Shown: positions 14,897 to 20,381 of the stretch, piece after piece
How the letters are laid out: each line of letters starts with the position of its first letter
Numbering within the stretch: the first letter of the stretch is position 1
Origin: Candidatus Methanophagales archaeon
GTDB taxonomy: Archaea; Halobacteriota; Syntropharchaeia; Alkanophagales; Methanospirareceae
DNA: 20,381 bases
Assembly: GCA_014061035.1 (NCBI GenBank)
Contig: JACGMN010000009.1
Coordinates: forward strand, 1 to 20,381
Reading direction: 5' to 3'
The notes under the pieces: generated by a model
The model's input: only the letters and a program-made list of their open reading frames with translations
Told to the model about the DNA's origin: nothing
Databases searched by the model: none
Made by a program: the position numbers and the translations under genes

Positions 14897-16077
14897 TGAT
14901 AGCAGGTTTATTAGGAATAGTAATTACTGGCGATATATTTAACATGTATGTCTTTCTGGAGATCGCAGCAATATCTATCTATGCTCTTGTCGCGTTCAAA
15001 AAAGATACGCCTGAGAGTATGGAGGCTGCGATAAAATATTTAATAGTGGGATCGATAGCTTCTTCCTTTATTCTATTAGGAATAGCCTTGCTCTATGGTG
15101 AATATGGTACGCTGGCAATGGCACAACTTGCTTATGATATACAGGTATCACCTACTTTAGTTGGCAATGTAGCACTGGCACTTTTTATCACCGGGTTTGC
15201 TATCAAAGCCGGAATCGTTCCGATGCATCTATGGGTTGCTGATGCTTATGCCGTGGCTCCCACGCCTATTTCAATGTTCCTTTCAGGAATAGCGACAAAA
15301 GTCGGTCTTTATGCTCTATTCAGAGTCGCTTTCACTTTGTTTGGTGCATCTATCAACGAGACCGCAATAGGAAGGATATTGATCATATTTGCGGTTATTA
15401 CCATATTTGTGGGAACAAGTATGGCACTTTTGCAGACCGATTTCAAGAGGCTGTTAGCTTACAGCTCGGTATCGCAAGTTGGGTATATTCTTCTTGGAGT
15501 GGGTGTTGGTTTCTCTGTAATGATGGTCGATCGAGATATAGGCATTTATTCTATTAATGCTGGTATTTTCCACCTTTTAAACCACGCACTGTTTGGAGCA
15601 CTTATATTCATGATAGCAGGAGTTATTCTCAGGCAGGTGGGGACGATAAATTTGAATGAGTTGGGCGGCTTAGCAAAGAAGATGCCGGTTACCACTATAT
15701 GTTTCTTAATCGCGTCGGCATCAATAATTGGAATACCGCCCTTTAACGGATTCGCATCCAAATGGCTCATTTATACGTCCACCGCTATTTATAATCCCCT
15801 CCTTCCTGTGATTGCAATAGCAGGTTCTGTTCTTACTGCGGGAGCATACGTGAAGGTTTTCCATGGCGCTTTTTCTGGAAGAGAGTTGGATGAATTTAAA
15901 GATGTAAAAGAGGCAACATTGACCATGCTCGTGCCAATGATAATCTTAGCGATCAGTTGCATTGTGATAGGTCTCTTCCCGGTGTATGTTGTTGATATGG
16001 TAATTTCTCCGGCGACAGAAGCGCTATTAAATCAAGAGAGGTATATAATCACGGTTTTAGGGTTAAGAGGTGGTTAA
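14836..16077 (+). CDS. mbhH: MbhH (MrpD/NuoM-like) main part, in the -1 frame
   Basis: Carries most of the proton/sodium-translocating subunit, about 400 residues and some twelve helices. Family landmarks are intact: GIVITGDIFNMYVFLEIAAISIYALVAF with the membrane Glu, FAIKAGIVPMHLWVADAYAVAPTPISMFLSG with the buried Lys, LLQTDFKRLLAYSSVSQVGYILLG, and IIGIPPFNGFASKWLIY. The ATG at 14836 lies inside the N-terminal fragment and only opens the frame by chance; I do not regard it as a real start. With no other stop downstream, the gene otherwise looks under selection, which favours a sequence error or a recent mutation over an old pseudogene. Confidence 0.85.
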   Translation: MEIHGQGISGLDSYYTLFLLMIAGLLGIVITGDIFNMYVFLEIAAISIYALVAFKKDTPESMEAAIKYLIVGSIASSFILLGIALLYGEYGTLAMAQLAYDIQVSPTLVGNVALALFITGFAIKAGIVPMHLWVADAYAVAPTPISMFLSGIATKVGLYALFRVAFTLFGASINETAIGRILIIFAVITIFVGTSMALLQTDFKRLLAYSSVSQVGYILLGVGVGFSVMMVDRDIGIYSINAGIFHLLNHALFGALIFMIAGVILRQVGTINLNELGGLAKKMPVTTICFLIASASIIGIPPFNGFASKWLIYTSTAIYNPLLPVIAIAGSVLTAGAYVKVFHGAFSGRELDEFKDVKEATLTMLVPMIILAISCIVIGLFPVYVVDMVISPATEALLNQERYIITVLGLRGG

Positions 16078-16085
16078 TAAATTAA

Positions 16086-16454
16086 ATGACTTTTGTTACA
16101 GAATTCGGTTATTGGAACGCATTTGCATTTGCATTTGCAATACTGGTATCACTCTTGATCTCAGGTGCTCTTGGCGAATGGGCTAAGAGGATGGCACCGG
16201 AGTACCGGAAAGGGAGAGAGGAGGGAAAGATGTTTCTCTCTGGAGAGGACGAATCTGCGGTGAGGGAATTGCAGGCTACTAAGGAATTGCAAGTCTCTTG
16301 CCACAATCTCTTTTGGGGGTTCAGGGAAGCGTTAAGATCTTATTACACAGAAGCTAAAAAGGAACATAGCGGTGTACTCAGCCAGTATACTTTCTGGTTA
16401 ATTGTAGTGCTGGCAGTGGTATTTCTGATCGTAGTAATATGGGGGGGTGCGTAA
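16086..16454 (+). CDS. mbhI: MbhI-like membrane subunit
   Basis: 122 residues with an N-terminal membrane helix (YWNAFAFAFAILVSLLISGALG), a charged middle region and a C-terminal helix (FWLIVVLAVVFLIVVIWGG). Length, topology and position between MbhH and MbhJ match Pyrococcus MbhI, which bridges the antiporter and hydrogenase modules with a long lateral element. Sequence conservation in this subunit is low, so position carries much of the weight. The AFAFAFA stretch is encoded by a GCATTT hexamer repeat at about 16119-16139. Confidence 0.8.
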   Translation: MTFVTEFGYWNAFAFAFAILVSLLISGALGEWAKRMAPEYRKGREEGKMFLSGEDESAVRELQATKELQVSCHNLFWGFREALRSYYTEAKKEHSGVLSQYTFWLIVVLAVVFLIVVIWGGA

Positions 16455-16911
16455 TTTAAAGGCAATGGCTCCAATTCCTAAATTACTGAAATATCTTGGC
16501 AGATCACCCTGGATTTATCATATCAACACCGGTTCGTGTAATAGCTGCGACATCGAAATCGTAGCGGTTTTGACACCGAGATATGATGCAGAACGGTTTG
16601 GAGTAGTGTTAGTAGAATCACCAAGACATGCTGACATATTATTAGTTACTGGACCGGTATGCCATCAAAATCTGGACCGTGTCAAAAGGGTTTATGAACA
16701 GACACCAGACCCGAAGATGGTGATAGCAGTAGGTGCATGTTCATCAACTAATGGTGTATTTGACGGCTCCTATTGCATTGATGGTCCCTTAGATGATGTT
16801 ATTCCTGTTGACGTTTATGTGATTGGGTGCCCTCCGCGACCAGAAAACATTTTATTCGGCGTTGTAAAAGCTATTCAAAAATTAAACGCTCTCGCGGAGG
16901 GTGAGATTTGA
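16447..16911 (+). CDS. mbhJ: Group 4 [NiFe] hydrogenase small subunit (NuoB-like, MbhJ)
   Basis: Carries the [4Fe-4S] cluster next to the nickel site and passes electrons to the large subunit. In 154 residues all four ligands are present (GTG numbering): C31 and C34 in TGSCNSCDIE, C98 in VGACSSTNG and C128 in VIGCPPRPENIL. HADILLVTGPV is also conserved. The GTG start at 16447 overlaps the mbhI stop by eight bases; the ATG at 16465 is an equally plausible start. As in other Group 4 enzymes there are no extra clusters and no signal peptide, so it faces the cytoplasm. Confidence 0.94.
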   Translation: MRNLKAMAPIPKLLKYLGRSPWIYHINTGSCNSCDIEIVAVLTPRYDAERFGVVLVESPRHADILLVTGPVCHQNLDRVKRVYEQTPDPKMVIAVGACSSTNGVFDGSYCIDGPLDDVIPVDVYVIGCPPRPENILFGVVKAIQKLNALAEGEI

Positions 16912-16948
16912 GATGAAATCAAAAAAAATAAAATAGGTGTTATGGACT

Positions 16949-17485
16949 ATGAGCTCTACTCGATCAGCAGAGGAAGTGCACGAAGAATTCAGAAAGAATT
17001 TTGGTGAGGAGATACTACATAGCTATCTTCAAAGCAGAAAGGTGGGAAAGAAGGAACGTGAGCTAAAACGTGTTTGGATTCGCATTAGCCGTGCAAAATT
17101 TAAAGATGCTGTCCGTTTCATAAGCAAGATCCAGGATAGTCCTCATCTCTGTACAATCACGGGTCAAGATTTGGATGAGGAGATAGAATTGATATATCAT
17201 TTCAGCATATTTTATGGCGAACCGTCTAAAGAGATTAAAGTAATGATAGCAACAAGAGCACCGAAAAATGATCTGAAATTCGAGACAATAACAGATATAA
17301 TTCCGGGTGCAATTTTGTATGAGAGAGAGCAGCAGGATATGTTAGGCGTAAAAATAGAAAATATCCCTGATTCCAGAAGGGTTATTCTACCCGAGGACTT
17401 CCCTGATGGACTGTATCCGCTCAGGCTTGATAATAATGGTATAAGTGATGGAGATAAATTAGTGAAATATGGCAAAAAGTGGTGA
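16949..17485 (+). CDS. mbhK: NuoC-like hydrogenase subunit (MbhK)
   Basis: About 178 residues, homologous to the 30-kDa NuoC subunit of complex I. An N-terminal charged helix precedes the core ARFKDAVRFISKIQD-like region, and the C-terminal signature EREQQDMLGVKIENIPDSRRVILPEDFPDGLYPLR is the classic (E)R(E).(D)(M)(G) ... P motif. I chose the ATG at 16949 because AGGTG sits nine bases upstream; an in-frame GTG at 16937 would add four residues. The stop lies inside the first repeat unit of the mbhL gene, which begins 17 bases before. Confidence 0.9.
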   Translation: MSSTRSAEEVHEEFRKNFGEEILHSYLQSRKVGKKERELKRVWIRISRAKFKDAVRFISKIQDSPHLCTITGQDLDEEIELIYHFSIFYGEPSKEIKVMIATRAPKNDLKFETITDIIPGAILYEREQQDMLGVKIENIPDSRRVILPEDFPDGLYPLRLDNNGISDGDKLVKYGKKW

Positions 17486-18761
17486 CGGGGCAAAAAGTGG
17501 GGACGGGGCAAAAAGTGGGGACGGGCGAAGAAGGGAGATTGTACCAACAATTACCATACCAATAGGTCCAATTCACCCGGCATTAAAAGAGCCTGTGAAC
17601 TTTAGAATTACCGTAGAAGGAGAAGAGATTGTAGATGTAGACGTTAGAAGCGGTTATAACCATAGAGGGATAGAATGGCTCGGATTAAGAAGGAATTGGA
17701 TACAAACCCTTTATCTGGCAGAAAGAATTTGTGGTATCTGTTCCTGGGTACATCCTTTTTGTTATACGCAAGCTGCTGAAGATGCTTGTAATATTGAGGT
17801 GCCGGAGCGTGCAGATTTTATCAGGGTAATTATAGCTGAGCTGGAGAGAATCCATTCACATCTCCTATGGGTTGGAATAGCGGGATATGAAATTGGCTAT
17901 GATACTATTCTCCATATCACATGGCAGGTAAGAGAAAAAATTCTGGATCTCCTTGAGTTCCTGACCGGTAATCGTATTAATTACGGTATGGGAATGATTG
18001 GTGGTGTAAGGAGAGATATAGAGGAGAAACATATCTTGAAGATCGATGAGAACCTTAAGTATTATAAGGAAGCCGCGGATCAACTCATTAACATCGGTCT
18101 ACACGATAAAACAATAGAGAAAAGAATGAAGAATTGTGGAATACTACCGAGAAAGGATGCGTTGGAACTCTCTATTCTCGGACCAACTACACGTGGGTCC
18201 GGAGTTAGAAAAGATGTAAGGCAGGATGAAGGATATGCCGCTTATGGCGACATCGGTGTAAAGGCTGTAGTGCCACAAGATATATTGGGCTCAGTGACCG
18301 GGGATGTCTTTGATAGGACTGTGGTAAGATTGGTCGAACTAAAACAATCTGTTGAAATAATTGAAAATGCACTGGATATGATGCCGTCTGGACCTGTAAT
18401 GTATGAAAAAAAACCTTTGAAATTGATTAAACAGATGCAGAAAGAGAGCGGTGAAGGTATAGGTATGCATGAGGCGCCAAGGGGAGAAGTAATACAGTAT
18501 ATTCGCGCAGACGCGAGTGATAAGCCAGCCAGGTGGAAAATTAGATCTCCGACTATAAACAATTTGCTTGCTTGCAGACCGATGTTGCTGGGTGATCAAA
18601 TCGCAGATATCCCAATTGTCGTAGCATCGATCGATCCGTGCATCAGTTGCACAGATAGAGTAACCATAGTGGAAAGAGATGAAAAGAGGAGTAAAAAGAA
18701 AGAAGTATTGTTCACAATGCAAGAATTAAGAGGGCGTTTTAAAAGAAAAGTATTTGTATAG
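17469..18761 (+). CDS. mbhL: Group 4 [NiFe] hydrogenase large subunit (NuoD-like, MbhL)
   Basis: Catalytic subunit, 430 residues. Both nickel motifs are complete: C88 and C91 in ERICGICSWVH and C391 and C394 in IDPCISCTDR. Four cysteines mark a true hydrogenase rather than the Mbx/Mbs-type relatives that have lost ligands. The segment after DPCxxCTDR (33 residues from residue 398) is the expected C-terminal peptide removed by a maturation endopeptidase, as in E. coli HycE. IPIGPIHPALKEP, GYNHRGIEWL and ERIHSHLLWVG are conserved. The first 19 residues are an unusual threefold AKSGDG repeat ahead of the family start. It partners MbhJ in H2 production or uptake. Confidence 0.95.
   Translation: MAKSGDGAKSGDGAKSGDGRRREIVPTITIPIGPIHPALKEPVNFRITVEGEEIVDVDVRSGYNHRGIEWLGLRRNWIQTLYLAERICGICSWVHPFCYTQAAEDACNIEVPERADFIRVIIAELERIHSHLLWVGIAGYEIGYDTILHITWQVREKILDLLEFLTGNRINYGMGMIGGVRRDIEEKHILKIDENLKYYKEAADQLINIGLHDKTIEKRMKNCGILPRKDALELSILGPTTRGSGVRKDVRQDEGYAAYGDIGVKAVVPQDILGSVTGDVFDRTVVRLVELKQSVEIIENALDMMPSGPVMYEKKPLKLIKQMQKESGEGIGMHEAPRGEVIQYIRADASDKPARWKIRSPTINNLLACRPMLLGDQIADIPIVVASIDPCISCTDRVTIVERDEKRSKKKEVLFTMQELRGRFKRKVFV
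17472..17525 (+). repeat. Three 18-bp tandem repeats encoding AKSGDG at the mbhK/mbhL junction
   Basis: Three copies of GCAAAAAGTGGGGACGGG (first copy with one base difference) run directly after the mbhL ATG. In the mbhL frame they encode AKSGDG three times. In the mbhK frame the first unit supplies the last codons (KKW) and the TGA at 17483. Confidence 0.92.
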
Positions 18762-18773
18762 GTACGATGTGAA

Positions 18774-19763
18774 ATGTTATTCGAAGTAAAAATCTGTCTT
18801 TATTTATTGGGGATTAGCCTATTCTACACAGGGTTTCTCGGGTTTTTGTTCTCCGGTATAGATCGAAAATTAGTAGCAAGGATGCAGGGCAGAGTCGGTC
18901 CACCTATCAGACAACCATTTCTTGATTTTATAAAACTCTGTGGAAAAGAGGATATAATTCCACATGACGCAACAGCATGGCTATTCAAATTTGCTCCGGT
19001 CCTTGCATTAGCGTCAGTAATAACCGTTATGCTATATATACCGGTTGGCTTCAGTCCAATCTTCGCATATTTTGGCGATCTTATTCTTATTTTATATCTT
19101 TTAACCCTAACTTCATTAGCAATAGTCATCGGTGCTTCATCCTCCTCCTCCTCGCTCTTTGCTGCTTTAGGTGCACAGAGAGAGCTGGTAATGCTAATTT
19201 CCTGTAAAGTTCCATTAGCAATAATTATTTTTGGTCTTGCATGGAGAATCAATCCATTAGTGGACGTTCCTTTTTCTTTACTATCATTTAGCCAGGTCAA
19301 TCTATGGATAATGGCAGGCCCTCTTACTTTTATAGGTGTAGCAATGCTTTTCTTTACATTTCTTTGCTGTATAACTGGTGAGCTTAGTGCAGGGCCCTTT
19401 GATATCGCAAAAGCAAAGACAGAGATCGCGGGCGGGACTTTAGTTGAATACTCAGGTAGAAGTTTAGCAACTTTCAAATTGGCAGAGGCTATAAAGATGA
19501 TCGCGATAAGCAGCTTAGCTGTAGCCCTATTCTTCCCTATGCCGCTCTCTAACATTGTGGGAATCGATGGACTGCTGGGAATATTGCTCGATTGTCTGTT
19601 CCATATACTAAAAATTTTCTTAATAATCTTCGTATCCATCTCTGTTGTGAGAACGGTAATGGCACGGTTGAAGATTACTCAAGCTGTAAGGTTCTATTGG
19701 TTTGTACTGACACCATTTGCCTTGACCGGGCTAATATTTATCATGATAGAATATCTGGTGTAA
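18774..19763 (+). CDS. mbhM: NuoH-like membrane subunit (MbhM)
   Basis: The membrane anchor beneath the hydrogenase arm, 329 residues with about eight helices. Family motifs are clear: RKLVARMQGRVGPPIRQPFLDFIKLCGKEDIIP near residues 31-63, GAQRELVMLISCKVPLA, and ELSAGPFDIAKAKTEIAGGTLVEYSG with the conserved acidic residues that line the quinone-like cavity of complex I. A run of six serines (GASSSSSSLF), encoded by TCC repeats, stands in the loop before GAQRE. AGGT upstream of the ATG may act as ribosome site. In Pyrococcus the next gene would be mbhN; here the operon stops. Confidence 0.93.
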   Translation: MLFEVKICLYLLGISLFYTGFLGFLFSGIDRKLVARMQGRVGPPIRQPFLDFIKLCGKEDIIPHDATAWLFKFAPVLALASVITVMLYIPVGFSPIFAYFGDLILILYLLTLTSLAIVIGASSSSSSLFAALGAQRELVMLISCKVPLAIIIFGLAWRINPLVDVPFSLLSFSQVNLWIMAGPLTFIGVAMLFFTFLCCITGELSAGPFDIAKAKTEIAGGTLVEYSGRSLATFKLAEAIKMIAISSLAVALFFPMPLSNIVGIDGLLGILLDCLFHILKIFLIIFVSISVVRTVMARLKITQAVRFYWFVLTPFALTGLIFIMIEYLV

Positions 19764-19858
19764 TTGCTCGGGTTACCAGGTTCAGGGTTCAGGGTTGTTC
19801 GCCTTGCGCTCTTCATATTTCTTGTTGTATATAAAGTATAACTTCTACCTATTTAGGA

Positions 19859-19884
19859 CGCAGATTTACGCAGATTTACGCAGA
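19859..19884. repeat. 10-bp tandem repeat CGCAGATTTA, about 2.6 copies
   Basis: Copies at 19859-19868 and 19869-19878 and a partial copy to 19884. To my knowledge ACGCAGATTTACGCAGATTT-type repeats are common beside GxxExxY-family genes in bacteria and archaea, and here the array abuts the end of such a remnant. Confidence 0.8.
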
Positions 19885-19887
19885 AAA

Positions 19888-20000
19888 CTATTTCCTCAAA
19901 TTATCATACGCCTTACGTTTAACTTCCGGTTTAGTCCAAAAATTAACTAAAAGTCCAACTTCAATATCGGTCGCTTTTAGATAATTCAATAAGCGAAGAA
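19888..20000 (-). pseudogene. C-terminal remnant of a GxxExxY-family protein
   Basis: On the minus strand the frame ending at the TAG (19888-19890) reads LLNYLKATDIEVGLLVNFW followed by TKPEVKRKAYDNLRK. This matches the conserved end of GxxExxY (Iron/PD-(D/E)XK-like, function unclear) proteins, which typically run 'NYLKA..IEVGLLINFG...EFKRK'. Nothing recognisable of the N-terminal two thirds, including the GxxExxY motif, lies upstream. It is therefore a truncated fragment of about 35 codons with no start. Confidence 0.65.
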
Positions 20001-20024
20001 GATATAAAAGAGGCGAAGAGTTTA

Positions 20025-20150
20025 TTACGGCACGATTACCTCTAAAAAATCGACCCTTTTAAAATCATCGTCAAAGGTTGCTATTTTATTTATGCCATGA
20101 TGCCTGCATGTGGCAGCGATAAGTGCATCGTTTGGGAGTAAGCGATACTT
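20025..20150 (-). pseudogene. C-terminal remnant of a PIN-domain (VapC-type) toxin
   Basis: In the minus-strand frame ending with TAA at 20025-20027, 41 codons read KYRLLPNDALIAATCRHHGI, then NKIATFDDDFKRVDFLEVIVP. This is the C-terminal third of a PIN-domain ribonuclease, with the acidic NDALIAA and ATFDDDF motifs. The N-terminal part with the first catalytic Asp is missing; upstream sequence in this place is the antitoxin in another frame. A deletion joined the two genes, so the toxin should be inactive. Confidence 0.75.
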
Positions 20151-20337
20151 CATCATCTAATTCTAATATTTCTCGCAATTTTACACTTCGATTGAGTTTT
20201 ATAGATGCTGCATATTTTTCCAAAATTCCCCTTTTCTCCTCTATCGTTACCTTCATCCTCTCTCCCTCTCTCAACGCCACCCTCTCCAGTGGCTTGAACA
20301 CTCCATTCTCATAAACGACCTCGATAGTCTTTGTCAT
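20086..20337 (-). CDS. VapB-like antitoxin (DUF104/AF2212-type) with a frame-shifted toxin-derived tail
   Basis: 83 residues. The first 60 or so match small archaeal antitoxins of the DUF104 type: MTKTIEVVYENGVFKPLERVALREGERMKVTI, a beta-rich DNA-binding/dimerisation part, followed by a helix that would wrap the toxin. After LREILELDDE the frame runs into DNA that encodes the PIN toxin end in another frame, giving the unrelated tail SLTPKRCTYRCHMQASWHK. The protein may still fold and bind DNA, but without a functional toxin. Normal members end near where the tail begins. Confidence 0.75.
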   Translation of the reverse strand: MTKTIEVVYENGVFKPLERVALREGERMKVTIEEKRGILEKYAASIKLNRSVKLREILELDDEVSLTPKRCTYRCHMQASWHK

Positions 20338-20381
20338 CTTATGACATTCCCTCTTGATTATTTCATTATAACCTAACTCCG

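Larger units (their letters stand above)
19764..20085. other. Degenerate intergenic segment after the mbh operon
   Basis: No intact gene. It holds GGTTCAGG repeats (about 19770-19798), a 10-bp CGCAGATTTA tandem repeat, a GxxExxY-family remnant and the end of a PIN-toxin remnant, each listed separately. I find no ferredoxin-type CxxCxxCxxxC motif in any frame, so mbhN is not hidden here. Confidence 0.7.

Noticed and set aside
11851..16077. A stand-alone Mrp Na+/H+ antiporter operon
   Set aside because: The order E-F-G-(DUF4040)-MbhE-B-C-D lacks a full MrpA and runs straight into MbhI and hydrogenase subunits, which is the Mbh arrangement.
17469..18761. MbxL/MbsL or complex I NuoD/FpoD rather than a hydrogenase
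   Set aside because: Both CxxC nickel motifs and the DPCxxCTDR processing region are complete, which the non-hydrogenase relatives lack.
18824..19639. Long minus-strand ORF of 271 codons opposite mbhM
   Set aside because: No family resemblance; it mirrors the strongly conserved NuoH-like gene on the other strand.
19859..19884. CRISPR array
   Set aside because: Contiguous 10-bp tandem units without spacers and no cas genes nearby.

Overview
The window reads as a chromosomal segment from a euryarchaeote with methanogen-like cofactor metabolism, possibly from an anaerobic methane- or alkane-oxidising lineage. The evidence is an archaeal-type prolyl-tRNA synthetase, a CTP-dependent (DUF120) riboflavin kinase, an archaeal class-III preflagellin/prepilin peptidase, UPF0058, a beta-RFAP-synthase-family protein, and TATA-type promoters with short or absent leaders. 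Lineage below this level is inference; no marker gene here settles it.

Layout. Positions 1-1818 (minus): a tandem SIS-domain protein followed by a prepilin peptidase cut by the window edge. Positions 1885-3552 (minus): tRNA-Thr(CGT) directly upstream of proS. Positions 3620-3841 (plus): UPF0058, divergent from the tRNA. Positions 4033-6837 (minus): SpoIIM-like membrane protein, metallo-beta-lactamase-fold hydrolase, then the riboflavin pair rbkR/ribK-ribB with an ATGA overlap. Positions 6934-11822 (plus): tRNA-Lys(CTT), a COG2509 FAD-dependent oxidoreductase, a beta-RFAP-synthase-family GHMP protein, a DUF1464 protein and a divergent deoxyhypusine-synthase-like enzyme, the last three tightly packed.

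Positions 11851-19763 (plus) hold the main system: a 13-subunit operon in the order of the Pyrococcus membrane-bound hydrogenase operon mbhA-M. It comprises Mrp-type Na+/H+ antiporter subunits (MrpE, F, G, MbhD, MbhE, MrpB, MrpC), an MrpD/NuoM-like ion pump, MbhI, the small subunit MbhJ, MbhK, a [NiFe] large subunit with all four nickel-ligand cysteines, and the NuoH-like MbhM. This should couple H2 formation or oxidation to Na+/H+ gradients. Two oddities stand out: the MbhH gene is split by a -1 frame change, and the ferredoxin-like subunit gene mbhN is absent where it would be expected.

Positions 19764-20381 are a decayed accessory segment: short tandem repeats, the C-terminal remnant of a GxxExxY-family gene, and a VapB-like antitoxin joined out of frame to the last third of a PIN (VapC) toxin.

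A theme across the window is short tandem DNA repeats that expand within or at the edges of genes: Glu/Lys/Met-rich runs, an 18-bp repeat at the start of mbhL, and 7-16 bp repeats at gene starts and stops.
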